Positions 1-8,622 of a stretch of 38,115 nucleotides of DNA are shown here, piece after piece. Every line of letters begins with the position of its first letter. Positions within the stretch are counted from its first letter, which is position 1. Both the position numbers and the translations under genes were made by a program. The DNA comes from an uncultured Acetatifactor sp. (GTDB taxonomy: Bacteria > Bacillota > Clostridia > Lachnospirales > Lachnospiraceae), in contig CAJUFI010000043.1 in NCBI GenBank assembly GCA_910585665.1, positions 1-38,115 of the forward strand, written 5' to 3'. The notes under the pieces are model-generated. The model was not told the DNA's origin, ran no database searches, and was given only the letters and a program-made list of their open reading frames with translations.

Positions 1-252
1 AACTTTCCCGGCCCGGACATCTTCCATCATCCGCTTGAAACCAGGGCGGTCAAAATTAATTCCCGAATACCCATCGTCCACATAGGTATCATAAATCTCC
101 ATGTCCCTGCGGCTGCGGACGAATGACCGGAGCAGCTCCCTCTGGCTGCCGATGCTGATGCTTTCCGTCCTCCCGCTGTCTGCGTCCATTGCGCTGTCGT
201 CCCGTGACAGACGGAGATAGAGACCTGCGCTATAAAATTCTTTTGCTTTCAT
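1..252 (-). CDS. Serine site-specific recombinase, N-terminal part (runs off window)
   Basis: The 84 visible codons begin with ATG at 252, after a GGAGGAG ribosome site. They contain the start of a resolvase/invertase catalytic domain: YLRLSRDD near residue 12, whose Ser is the expected nucleophile, then ISIGSQRELL and the VDDGYSGINFDRPGF segment characteristic of large serine recombinases of Firmicutes integrative elements. The family cuts and rejoins DNA through a 5'-phosphoserine link. The gene leaves the window at its 3' side, so the recombinase and zinc-ribbon domains cannot be checked. With the neighbouring DUF6870-like gene it marks the edge of an integrated mobile element beside the glycan locus. 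The family is clear; whether the gene is intact is unknown. Confidence 0.88.
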   Translation of the reverse strand, partial: MKAKEFYSAGLYLRLSRDDSAMDADSGRTESISIGSQRELLRSFVRSRRDMEIYDTYVDDGYSGINFDRPGFKRMMEDVRAGKV

Positions 253-303
253 CTGCGCTCCTCCAGTATTAGAATGTTAGCAGGGCCCGTCCCACGGGGC
301 ATA

Positions 304-335
304 AAGCCTTTTCCGGGGCTTCCCACAAAAGGCTT
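304..335 (-). terminator. Weak terminator-like hairpin after the DUF6870-like gene
   Basis: The arms AAGCCTTTT and AAAAGGCTT pair perfectly over 9 bp around a GC-rich loop. On the minus strand the stem is followed only by TTTAT, so termination would be weak. It lies between the DUF6870-like gene and the recombinase. The rest of 253-410 shows nothing else recognisable. Confidence 0.35.
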
Positions 336-410
336 GCCGACGCCTTGCCAGGATTTTCGCTGATTCGTCCTGACTCCAGGCTGCCAAAAAACCGCTTTCT
401 GTAAAGAGCT

Positions 411-677
411 TTAACAGCGGATTTTCGACATTCTTGATACATATTCCACCATCCGGTCATCCATATCCTTGTCGCAGTCGGCATAGCTGAATTTCAGTAT
501 GTATTCGCCTGATTTCACAAGGAATGGGTTCTTCACCTGTTCCAGGTAGCTTCTTATCCTAGCTGGCACCGACTTGCTTCTGTCTATCTCAATGCTGTCT
601 ATGTCTGCCAGCTGCTCCCTGTCCGCCTGCATGATGTCGGCCTGCTTCATGCGCTGCAGCTCCTCTATTGTCATCAA
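411..677 (-). CDS. DUF6870-like small protein of mobile elements
   Basis: An 88-residue protein starting MMTIEELQRMKQADI, with a central VPARIRSYLEQVKNP segment and the late FSYADCDKDMDDRM segment. From memory this matches the small DUF6870-type proteins often encoded just upstream of serine recombinases in Lachnospiraceae integrative elements. Their function is unknown. There is no signal peptide or membrane segment, and the composition is charged and probably helical. A GAAAGAGGTGG ribosome site precedes the start. The gene is co-directional with the recombinase 158 bp downstream. The family assignment is by pattern memory only. Confidence 0.72.
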   Translation of the reverse strand: MMTIEELQRMKQADIMQADREQLADIDSIEIDRSKSVPARIRSYLEQVKNPFLVKSGEYILKFSYADCDKDMDDRMVEYVSRMSKIRC

Positions 678-896
678 TCTGCATCCACCTCTTTCCTGTA
701 TAAGGATAGTTTGATTTCAATCACATAATGTACTTTTGCAGCTCATGCGCTTCCCCTTTATCCCATATCAAACCATATGCAGCCTGCTATTTGTCCTATT
801 CAGGCTTCCGCTGCACGGCCAGCATGTCAGCATCCATATCCTGTCTGCCTTCTGCATCCCCAATCTATCCATATTTGAATGCAAAAACACTTTACT

Positions 897-934
897 AAAA
901 AAATTCCGGCAAAAAAGAGCATCTTTTGCCGGAA
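897..934 (-). terminator. Strong intrinsic terminator of the GH43-GH3 unit
   Basis: TTCCGGCAAAA (904-914) and TTTTGCCGGAA (924-934) form a perfect 11-bp stem. On the minus strand the stem is followed by seven T (897-903). It sits about 20 bp beyond the stop codon of the GH3 gene at 957 and closes the minus-strand glycan locus. The rest of 678-896 holds no gene or site I can support. Confidence 0.9.
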
Positions 935-956
935 AGGAATTATTTCGTATAAATCT

Positions 957-3371
957 CTATCTTACTTCTGCCTCCGCATACATCCCTCTGGATTTCCCTT
1001 CTACAATCTTATCCTCCACAATGCGGAAGCTTCCCCGTTGCCTGATATCCTCCGAAGAACTCCCTATCTGAACCTCAAACTCTCCCTTTTCCACCTTCCA
1101 CTGCATATGGGAATCCAAAAACGCGGTCTGGCTGCACTGCAGACGGAAGACAACTTTTCTTTTCTCCCCCGGCTCCAGGGTAACGCGTTTAAACCCTGCC
1201 AGCTCCTTTACCGGACGGGTCATTTCGGCATATACATCCCGCAGATACAGTTGGACGACCTCGTCCCCTTTTACTTTCCCCATATTCTCTATCTCCACCG
1301 TGATTTCCACGGTACCCTCCGGATCTGCGGATTCCGGGGCGACATGCAGGCCGCTGTACGCAAACTCCGTGTAAGACAGACCGTGGCCGAAGAAATATCT
1401 GGGGGTGTGGGGCATATCCACATACTCCGCAAAGCCGATGCTTTCCCCCTGGTGCCATGCGGAGCCATTGGGATGGTTGTAATAAATGGGAATCTGTCCC
1501 GCATTCCTTGCCACGCTGACGGGAAGCTTCCCTCCGGGATTGTATTCCCCGGTCAGCACCTGTGCGATTGCTTCCGCGCCCATTTCGGAAGGGTTCCACG
1601 CCTCCAGAATCGCATCCAGGTATCGGTCTGCCGCATCGCTTGATATGGGCCTGCCGTTCAGATGAATTCCCACCATAGGCTTTCCCAGCTGCGCCGCCCT
1701 CCTGATGAACTCCTCCTGGCACTCCGGCAGATTGATGTCCGTGGCGTCCACGCCCTCACCCATGGATGCCACAGAGCAGGAGCCGTGCTTGCCCCCAAGG
1801 GTCATCAGGATGACATCCGCCTCTTCTGCCAGCCTCAGGGCCTCTTCCATATGGGAGAAATCGTTTCCCGCGATGGCATACCCATAGGCGTACCCTATCT
1901 CCACACCCCCAAGCTTCTCCCGGAGCTTCTCCCGGAGCTTCTCCAGAATGCTGGGGCAGCCCGGTTTCTGATGGCGCAGGATCTCGTCAAACTCTTCCGT
2001 CTCATCGCTCTGAATCTGGGTCCCGGGCACCGTCACCAGCTCCTTGCCCTGGACGCTGCCTGATTCCAGGCCCGCGATGGAGTTAGCGACAGCATGGACG
2101 GCCTCCGCCATGCTTAAATGGGTATATCCGCCGAACAGGCTTCTGGCATTGGCGGCATGGCAGCCGATGACCGCGATTTTCCTGATGCCCGGCTTCAGAG
2201 GCAGCACGCCGTTGTTCTTTAACAGCACCATGGATTCCAGCGCGGACTGTAGGGAAACCCGCCCATCGTCCCTGCCGGTAAATTTCTCCCGCAATTCTTC
2301 CCCCTCCAGGGCATAGGGATGCTCAAAGAGGCCCATGCGGAATTTGGCCTCCAGGATGCGCAGCACCGCCCTGTCCAGGATTGCCATATCCGCTTTTCCA
2401 GTGCGGAACCACTCCCCCAGCTCCTGGTTGAAGCCCATGCAGTTCTGGGCCTCCACATCCATGCCCGCCCTCATGCACAACAGCCCTGCTTCCGTAACGG
2501 TTTCGCATACCTTCTGGGTATTGTGGACATTCCCCACCGCTCCATAGTCGGATACGCATACGCCCTCGAACCCCATTTTTTCCCGGAGAAGCTCCGTCAG
2601 AATTTTTTCCGAGGCAGAGACCGGCTCTCCGTTTATGACGCAGTAGCAGGGCATGACCCCCTTAAGCCCCGCGCCGCTGACAGCCGCCTGAAAGGGTTTT
2701 GCGTATACCTCCTCCAGCAGACGGTCCGGTATGTCGCAGTTGGCCCCATGGATTCCTCCCTGGGAATTATGAAATCCCAGAAAATGCTTTGCCACGGATT
2801 CCGCCCTTCTTCCGGCGACGGTCTGGTTCTGGATGCCCTTTACATAGGCGGTTCCCATAGCCGCGGCCAGCGCGGGATCCTCCCCATAGGCCTCCCCCTG
2901 CCGTCCCATTCTGGAATCTCTTGAAATATCCAGCACCGGAGCCAGCACCTGGGTGATGCCGCAGGAAAGCTCCTGCCGCCCCACGATCTCCCCCACCTTT
3001 TCCTCCAGCTCAGGATCCCAGGAAGAGCCTCTGGCAATCCCTGACGGAAAGCTCATGGAATCCTGAATGAAGGGGCCGCAGAGCCCTTCCATGTGGAAGA
3101 CGGCGGGAATCCCATGCCCGCTTTTCTCCATCACCTTTTCCTGTATCCTGCGCTGCCAGGCGGCCGCCTCCTCAAGGCTCTTTATCACCCGCACATCCAG
3201 CGTGCTCACCTGGCCGATGCCGTGTTCCATATCCTTTTCCACCGCATCCCAGTTGTCGCCGTAAGGGAACAGGCAGTTGACCTGTCCCATCTTTTCCTCC
3301 AGGCTCATCCTGCCCAGCAGGTCCTGCGCCCGTTCTTTGGGCGACAGCGATGAATCTCTGTATTTTTCCAT
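957..3371 (-). CDS. GH3 beta-glycosidase (beta-glucosidase/xylosidase type)
   Basis: This 804-residue enzyme has the classical GH3 order. The TIM-barrel domain (about 1-340) includes KHF at 195-197 and the nucleophile motif VCVSDYGAV with Asp275. An alpha/beta domain follows (about 370-600) with GEGVDATDINLP, where the general acid Glu usually lies. A fibronectin III-like end (about 660-770) carries GDEVVQLYL. There is no signal peptide, so it acts on imported oligosaccharides in the cytoplasm, removing non-reducing beta-linked sugars. The QGEAYGEDP segment resembles xylosidase/glucosidase members, but substrate cannot be read from sequence. The start is ATG with AGAGGAG upstream. It is last in the unit, 43 bp after the GH43 gene. 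A 12-bp in-frame tandem repeat (LREK units, 1914-1945) lies between the first two domains. Confidence 0.93.
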   Translation of the reverse strand: MEKYRDSSLSPKERAQDLLGRMSLEEKMGQVNCLFPYGDNWDAVEKDMEHGIGQVSTLDVRVIKSLEEAAAWQRRIQEKVMEKSGHGIPAVFHMEGLCGPFIQDSMSFPSGIARGSSWDPELEEKVGEIVGRQELSCGITQVLAPVLDISRDSRMGRQGEAYGEDPALAAAMGTAYVKGIQNQTVAGRRAESVAKHFLGFHNSQGGIHGANCDIPDRLLEEVYAKPFQAAVSGAGLKGVMPCYCVINGEPVSASEKILTELLREKMGFEGVCVSDYGAVGNVHNTQKVCETVTEAGLLCMRAGMDVEAQNCMGFNQELGEWFRTGKADMAILDRAVLRILEAKFRMGLFEHPYALEGEELREKFTGRDDGRVSLQSALESMVLLKNNGVLPLKPGIRKIAVIGCHAANARSLFGGYTHLSMAEAVHAVANSIAGLESGSVQGKELVTVPGTQIQSDETEEFDEILRHQKPGCPSILEKLREKLREKLGGVEIGYAYGYAIAGNDFSHMEEALRLAEEADVILMTLGGKHGSCSVASMGEGVDATDINLPECQEEFIRRAAQLGKPMVGIHLNGRPISSDAADRYLDAILEAWNPSEMGAEAIAQVLTGEYNPGGKLPVSVARNAGQIPIYYNHPNGSAWHQGESIGFAEYVDMPHTPRYFFGHGLSYTEFAYSGLHVAPESADPEGTVEITVEIENMGKVKGDEVVQLYLRDVYAEMTRPVKELAGFKRVTLEPGEKRKVVFRLQCSQTAFLDSHMQWKVEKGEFEVQIGSSSEDIRQRGSFRIVEDKIVEGKSRGMYAEAEVR
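1914..1945 (-). repeat. 12-bp in-frame tandem repeat inside GH3
   Basis: CTTCTCCCGGAG occurs at 1914-1925 and 1926-1937, followed by a partial third unit. It encodes LREK repeats in the GH3 protein and preserves the reading frame. Confidence 0.85.
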
Positions 3372-3414
3372 TTTTATATTCTCCTCTATCTCTTATTTGT
3401 TTCCTGCTGCGCAT

Positions 3415-4464
3415 TCAGTCAAAATCTTCTATGCGCCACTCGTCCGTCCAGTCCAGATATGGCCTGTCGCCCTCGAACCGGAAGGGCAGCCATACATAAT
3501 CGGCGATGGAGGTATCCCTCTCCCCGTCCATGCCGAATTTTTCGTCAAATTTTATCTCCCCGTCATAATCCGGGTCAAATATGCGCTCAAATTCCGCCGC
3601 GTATTCCTCGTAACGCAGTTCCATATGGTCCGGCACCCAGCGGTCCGCCACAGCGATATACAAATCCTTCTTCCCCTCCACCTGAAATACGGAAGAAATC
3701 TGGGAGTGGAAGGAGGTACGGCTTTCATCTCCCGGATGGGGATTCCCCAGGACGGCATAAGGGCCGTGCCAGGTGTCCGCCATTGCCACCTCGGAAGGAT
3801 TGGGAAGGTACCCCGTGGTCCCGGATGTCACCAGATAATGCTTGCCCCTGCGCATGAAATGTGCGGTGGCTTCCCTTACATAGGGCGGTGAAATATGAGG
3901 AAAATGGGTACTGTAATACCCTGTCACATCCGTATAATCCGCCGTCAGATCCGCGCATATGGTCTCGCTGTGCACCCTCTCGAAATAATAATAGGCCTTC
4001 CCGTCCGGCGCCACCGCCAGGTCGAAATCCCCGGCGCTCATGTTCAGGGGCTTTAAGCCCTCCCGAACCTTCGTATAGGGCCCCAGTATGTGGTCCGCCG
4101 TCAGGACTGTCTCCGTCTGGGAGCCGTCCCGGTTCATGATTTTGAGCCAGCACACGTATTTCTTCGTATCTTTATTATAGATAATATGGGGGCGGTCCAT
4201 CATGGAAGCGGGATGCAGGGAGGAAGCCGGATTTTCCGGCTCCGGGGGAATGATGAGCCCCTTATCCTCCCAGTTGTACAAATCTCTGGAGGCGTAGCAC
4301 CTTACTCCCCAATGCCAGATTCCGTTTTTCCCTGTGGTTTTCTCCTTGTTTTCCCCATACCAGTAATAGATCCCGTCGCGGTACAGCACGGAGCCCCCGT
4401 GGGCCTGAATCCTCTTGCCATCTGTGTCGAGCCATGTTTTGCCCGGTAAAATAGAATGATACAT
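3415..4464 (-). CDS. GH43-like exo-beta-1,3-galactanase-type glycosidase
   Basis: A 349-residue five-bladed propeller enzyme with no signal peptide, hence cytoplasmic. The N-terminus has DTDGKRIQAHGG (13-24) and YYWYGENK (33-40), the signature of the GH43 group that includes exo-beta-1,3-galactanases; the usual N-terminal base Asp of GH43 is replaced here. Further blade motifs are DRPH (90-93) and GDFDL (145-149). Glu199 in VREAT and Gln255 in HSQISSVF sit where, by motif context, the general acid and the unusual Gln base of Phanerochaete Pc1,3Gal43A lie. The likely role is release of galactose from beta-1,3-galactan, but other galactosidase activities are possible. It is paralogous to the GH43 at 7231. 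The ribosome site is weak (GAGAGAAGAG). A promoter-like sequence lies at 4543-4571. Confidence 0.85.
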   Translation of the reverse strand: MYHSILPGKTWLDTDGKRIQAHGGSVLYRDGIYYWYGENKEKTTGKNGIWHWGVRCYASRDLYNWEDKGLIIPPEPENPASSLHPASMMDRPHIIYNKDTKKYVCWLKIMNRDGSQTETVLTADHILGPYTKVREGLKPLNMSAGDFDLAVAPDGKAYYYFERVHSETICADLTADYTDVTGYYSTHFPHISPPYVREATAHFMRRGKHYLVTSGTTGYLPNPSEVAMADTWHGPYAVLGNPHPGDESRTSFHSQISSVFQVEGKKDLYIAVADRWVPDHMELRYEEYAAEFERIFDPDYDGEIKFDEKFGMDGERDTSIADYVWLPFRFEGDRPYLDWTDEWRIEDFD

Positions 4465-4542
4465 CTCTTCTCTCGGCCAGCTCTTTGTCCCGGCCTTCCC
4501 TCCTTACGTCAAAATGATAATCACAACCGAAAAAATATGATA

Positions 4543-4571
4543 AAAATATTGTATAACGAACTGCCCTTCAA
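4543..4571 (-). promoter_or_regulatory. Candidate sigma-A promoter for the GH43-GH3 unit
   Basis: On the minus strand TTGAAG (4571-4566) is followed after exactly 17 bp by TATTTT (4548-4543), about 80 bp before the GH43 start codon. This 152-bp AT-rich gap is much larger than the other gaps of the locus, which supports a separate transcription start. It is a consensus match only. Confidence 0.5.
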
Positions 4572-4616
4572 CAGTGCAGAACAAAATCGGCATACAATAG
4601 AAGCAAAGTAACGCTT

Positions 4617-7178
4617 TTACGCTTCTGCCCGCAGCCGCACCACCGCGTCCTCCATGCCCTCGCCGGAAAAAGTCACTTTAATCTCCCCGGGCTTCTTCCC
4701 GCTGCGGATCACTGCCTGCAGCCTGCCCAGGTAGGTGGTGTGACAGGGTTGGTTGAATTTCTCCTCGTTTAAGTGGTTGGCGCTTCCGAAGCCCTGTATG
4801 GAGCCGGCGCCTTCTATCCTGATTTCCACCTTCCGCTCCGGCAGAAGCTTTAGCCTTCCCTGGGAATCCGTGACGGAAATATCAATAAAGCAAAAATCTT
4901 CCTCTCCGGCCTGGAGTATTGTTTTATCCGGTACGGCGCAGATTTCGGTCTCCTGTCCCGCGGTCCTCACAGACTTCCGGTAAAGCTCTTTTCCGTTTCC
5001 GTCATATCCCACGCCCAGCAATTCCCCTGGCTGATAGAAGCAGGGAACCTTTGCATAATAGTCCTTCACCGGGCTCCTGCCCGCGCTTGTGCCGTTGATA
5101 AAGATTTCCACCTCCGCCGCGTCCGTGTAGGCGTCCACCCATGTGGGCTTTCCCTCATACCCCTCATAGGTCCAGCCGTCCACCGCATCCGTCCAGCGGT
5201 ATCCATTCACCTCCGGCGCAAGCCCCTCATGGACGGGGGGCTGGGCGGCCAGGTACAGCCCCTTCTTCTTCTCATCCCAGGCGAATTCATATTTATGGAT
5301 AGAGGGCAGTATGGTGCCTATGAGGTCGATGGTGCCGCCGTAATTGATCAGCCAGGGATAAGCTCTGCCGGAGAAGTGCCCTTTTTCCTTTTCCTCCGTC
5401 CCCTTCCCATGGGAATCTTTCCCAGGAGAATTTTCCCCATAGGAAATATTACAGCAATTGACCTCCCCCAGATGCTCCTGCAGGGTCCAGATGAAATCCC
5501 CGATCAAAAAGGGATGCTCCCTGGCATAGCGCATGGTGTCCACGATTCTCTCCCCTCTGGTCTCCGTGCCCAGCAGGACCCGCTCCGGATGAAGCTCATG
5601 GAGGGTGTCGTATTTGTCCTCATAATAATTGTATCCCGCAATGTCCAGATAAGGGTAGAGATTTTTCGTCGCCTCCTCGTCCATCCGGACAAAAGTGGGG
5701 GGATAGGGCAGATTTTTCTCGTCTTCCGGAATGTTGGCCGCCGCGCCCAGGAAAATCCTCCTGTAATGCTTCCAGTCCTTCTCCTTATTCTCAGGGCTCT
5801 CCGCCATCCATTCGTCCTCGTCCCTTGTCAGGTACGGAACGCCGTCCAGATATTCCCGCAGCCAGTGGACGCTGGGGCAGAGGGTGGTGGGCCTTGTGGC
5901 ATCGATGCTGCGGATAATGTCCACGATCTCCTTTCCCACCCGGACTCCCTTCACGCCGCCCGCCTCCGGAATCTCGTTTCCGATGGAGTAAATCACCACG
6001 CAGGGATGGTTGTAGGCATCCTGCACCATGGCTCTTGTGTCTTCCCGGAAGGTATCCAGGAACAGGCCGCAGTGGGGATTCCCTCCCTTGGGGCGGTACC
6101 AGTAGTCAAAGGCCTCGTCCATGACATACAGCCCCACCTCATCGCAGGCCTTCATCAGGCTCCTGGACATGGGATGGTGGGCGGAACGGAGGGCGTTGAA
6201 CCCGGATTTCTTCAGGATTCTGGCCCGGTGCAGTTCCGTGGCATCATTATTGATGACTCCTATGACACCGTTGTCGTTATGGATGCAGCCTCCCCGCAGG
6301 AATGTGGGAACGCCGTTGATCAAAAGCCCTTTTTCCGGATTCACCTCAATGGTGCGGATGCCGAAGCTTTCCGTCACTTCGTCATATACCTTCTCTCCCC
6401 GGGCCAGGGTGACCGCTGCCTGGTAAAGCTCCGGGGTCTCCGCGCTCCAGAGCTTCGCATCCGGAACCTCCAGCTGCAGGCTTACGCTTGCGTTCCCTGC
6501 GCCCGCTTCCCTTTTGATGCTTTCCACTGCTCTGCCGCTGTCTTCCGTTTCCCTGCCGCTGTCGGCCGCTTCCCCTTCTTCCGGTTTCACCTCCCGGCTG
6601 CCGGAAGCCACTGTTTTCCCGTCCTTCCTGATATCCACGGATACCAAACCGGCCCCCTGTATCTCCACGTCCACCTGAATCCTGGCCGGATGGATTCCCA
6701 GGGTGGTCACCTTCACCCCGGAAAGCACAATATGGTTTTCCTCCCCTATGCAGAGATGCACCGGGCGGTAGATCCCTCCGCCCGTATACCAGCGGCCATG
6801 CCCCTCCTTCGGCACATTGGCCTCCACGCGGATCTCATTGTCCCCGCCGAATCTCAGATACGGGTTCAGGGAAACCCAAAAGGGGGTGAATCCATAAGGC
6901 TTCTCACAGACCGGCTCCCCATTGATATAGACCCTGCTCATGCAGTAGACCGCCTCGAATTCCAGGATCAGGGTCTTATGGCGGTATTCCTCCGGCGCAT
7001 GGAAGGTTTTCGTGTAAATGTATTTTCCTCCTTCGAATCCCGCCAACAGGAAGTAATTGCGCATCCCGGGGTTCCGGTCCGTATTGATCATGGCGTCATG
7101 GGGAAGGGTCACAGTCTCCCGGCGCCGCGTCCCCTCCTGTGTAAAAATCCAGTCATGGTTGAAATCGATTTTTTTCAT
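4617..7178 (-). CDS. GH2 beta-galactosidase-like enzyme (long form)
   Basis: An 853-residue GH2 enzyme with no signal peptide. Domains: sugar-binding jelly roll (about 1-150, with GRWYTGGGIYRPV at 128-140), immunoglobulin-like domain (about 150-280), TIM barrel (about 285-600), and a C-terminal DUF4982-like beta region that begins FINGTSAGRSP. The acid/base is Glu402 in YSIGNEIPEAGG; the nucleophile is probably Glu539 in LLGTETRG. The family cleaves terminal beta-galactosides, or beta-glucuronides in some members, and substrate is not decidable here. Two hydrophilic insertions stand out: residues 195-228, built on a 21-bp repeat, and a Gly/Lys/Glu stretch just before the AYPWLINYGG segment. 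It follows the GH43 at 7231 by 52 bp in the same unit. The ribosome site is GAGAGGAA. Confidence 0.92.
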   Translation of the reverse strand: MKKIDFNHDWIFTQEGTRRRETVTLPHDAMINTDRNPGMRNYFLLAGFEGGKYIYTKTFHAPEEYRHKTLILEFEAVYCMSRVYINGEPVCEKPYGFTPFWVSLNPYLRFGGDNEIRVEANVPKEGHGRWYTGGGIYRPVHLCIGEENHIVLSGVKVTTLGIHPARIQVDVEIQGAGLVSVDIRKDGKTVASGSREVKPEEGEAADSGRETEDSGRAVESIKREAGAGNASVSLQLEVPDAKLWSAETPELYQAAVTLARGEKVYDEVTESFGIRTIEVNPEKGLLINGVPTFLRGGCIHNDNGVIGVINNDATELHRARILKKSGFNALRSAHHPMSRSLMKACDEVGLYVMDEAFDYWYRPKGGNPHCGLFLDTFREDTRAMVQDAYNHPCVVIYSIGNEIPEAGGVKGVRVGKEIVDIIRSIDATRPTTLCPSVHWLREYLDGVPYLTRDEDEWMAESPENKEKDWKHYRRIFLGAAANIPEDEKNLPYPPTFVRMDEEATKNLYPYLDIAGYNYYEDKYDTLHELHPERVLLGTETRGERIVDTMRYAREHPFLIGDFIWTLQEHLGEVNCCNISYGENSPGKDSHGKGTEEKEKGHFSGRAYPWLINYGGTIDLIGTILPSIHKYEFAWDEKKKGLYLAAQPPVHEGLAPEVNGYRWTDAVDGWTYEGYEGKPTWVDAYTDAAEVEIFINGTSAGRSPVKDYYAKVPCFYQPGELLGVGYDGNGKELYRKSVRTAGQETEICAVPDKTILQAGEEDFCFIDISVTDSQGRLKLLPERKVEIRIEGAGSIQGFGSANHLNEEKFNQPCHTTYLGRLQAVIRSGKKPGEIKVTFSGEGMEDAVVRLRAEA
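6531..6572 (-). repeat. 21-bp in-frame tandem repeat inside GH2
   Basis: Two 21-bp units (6531-6551 and 6552-6572) share TGCCGCTGTC and differ at a few positions. They encode two 7-residue DSGR-containing units in a hydrophilic loop of the immunoglobulin-like domain. The frame is kept. Confidence 0.75.
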
Positions 7179-7230
7179 GGCGTTCCTCTCCTTGTCCTTC
7201 AGGTTGCTGCGCCTCTACAGGCAAATCAGC

Positions 7231-8592
7231 CTACTCATAATCCTCCAGCCTCCAGCTCTCCTTCCATGTGATGGACACCCTCTCGCCGTCAAATTCCAGG
7301 GGCAGCCATACATAATCGGCAATGGAAGTATCCGCGCTGGCCAGCATGGGGCTCTCTGCCAATGCCTTTTTCTCCTCCGGACTTACCCTGTATCGATCCG
7401 GCTCAAAGTGGGAGGCAATGGAGCGCTCTATCATGTCGGCTCTTTTTGCGTCCACCGGGTACCCCGGAACCCAGCGGTCCGCGATGGAAATATACAAGTC
7501 CTTTTTGCCCGGTACCTTGAATACCTGGGAAATCTGGCTGTTGTAGGAAGAGTTGGTTTCGTCCCGGGGATGCGGATTGCCGATGCTCACAAAGCTGTCC
7601 CGCCAGCTGCCCGAGACGGCGGCGTCGCTTTTATTCGGGATATATCCGCTCATTCCGCTGGTCAGCATGTATTTCCTGCCGTTTCGCTCAAAGAGGGCCA
7701 CCGCCTCCCTGCAGAAGGGCGCGTGCAGGCCCATATACTGTCCGGAAACCTCCCTTTCCGCCCGCAGAAAATCATCCGACAATTCCATGCCGAGAATCCC
7801 ATCATGGTCCGCGTCCATGAACAGATATGCCTTCCCGCTTTCCTCCTCTTTTACGAGGTCAAAATCGCCCACCTCTTTCCCGAAAGGACGGTAATTTTCT
7901 ACCGCCACCTCATAGGGACCCAGGAATCTCTCCGCCTGCAGAAGGACGAAACAGGACTTTTCGCCGGAAAGCTTTATCCAGCAGACATATTTCCCCGTCT
8001 TCGGACACTTCAGGATATGCGGACGGTCCACACAGGCAGAAGGATAAAGGTTTGACCGGGGATTTGTCAGATCCGGCTCGATGATCAGCCCCTTGTCCTC
8101 CCAGTTATACAAGTCCTCCGACGCGTAGGCGCGGATTCCCCAGGTCCAGATACCGCACACGCCGTCCGTTCGGTCCTTGTTTTCCCCATACCAGTAATAG
8201 ATGCCGTCTTCATAGAACAGAGCGCCTCCGTGGGCCTGGATTCTCCTGCCGTCCGTGTCCCTCCACACCCTGCCCGGGTAGATAGCCGTCTGCCTCTGCG
8301 CCGGGATCTGCTCGGCCGCCGCTTTGGTCAGAGGCTGGCTTTTCAGCGCCTCCGTCATTTGTTCCATGCTCTCCTCTTCATAGAGGATGTTTCCCAGCTC
8401 CGCGTCCATGGCCTCCAGGCTGCTCTCCGAAATCGCGCCTTTCGCATACTCGGCCAGCTTCCGGACCGACATGCCCCTGGCGGCGGACTGCGCCACCCTT
8501 GCCCTCATCCCCGGCAGAAATCGGTCGAAAACGGCTGCCGTCCGCTCGTTGTCAAGAATTTCCCCAATACGCATATCAATATGATAAATCAA
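7231..8592 (-). CDS. GH43-like exo-galactanase-type enzyme with N-terminal helical module
   Basis: This 453-residue paralogue of the GH43 at 3415 has a propeller at about 105-453. It carries the same signatures: DTDGRRIQAHGG (112-123), YYWYGENK (132-139), GDFDL (242-246), Glu296 in CREAV and Gln353 in NSQISQVF. The first 70 residues form a separate helical module (MRIGEILDN to LEAMDAELGNI) that resembles the C-terminal ends of the GH2 at 8623 and the GH3 at 12371; a linker at 71-105 follows. The start is uncertain. The frame opens with TTG at 8592, 11 bp after AAAGGA, while the first ATG (8574) has no ribosome site; both keep the module. No signal peptide. It lies 30 bp after GH2 and 52 bp before the next GH2, within one operon. 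Confidence 0.87.
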   Translation of the reverse strand: MIYHIDMRIGEILDNERTAAVFDRFLPGMRARVAQSAARGMSVRKLAEYAKGAISESSLEAMDAELGNILYEEESMEQMTEALKSQPLTKAAAEQIPAQRQTAIYPGRVWRDTDGRRIQAHGGALFYEDGIYYWYGENKDRTDGVCGIWTWGIRAYASEDLYNWEDKGLIIEPDLTNPRSNLYPSACVDRPHILKCPKTGKYVCWIKLSGEKSCFVLLQAERFLGPYEVAVENYRPFGKEVGDFDLVKEEESGKAYLFMDADHDGILGMELSDDFLRAEREVSGQYMGLHAPFCREAVALFERNGRKYMLTSGMSGYIPNKSDAAVSGSWRDSFVSIGNPHPRDETNSSYNSQISQVFKVPGKKDLYISIADRWVPGYPVDAKRADMIERSIASHFEPDRYRVSPEEKKALAESPMLASADTSIADYVWLPLEFDGERVSITWKESWRLEDYE

Positions 8593-8622
8593 GATATCAC
8601 CAGTCCTTTCCCATTTTTCATC

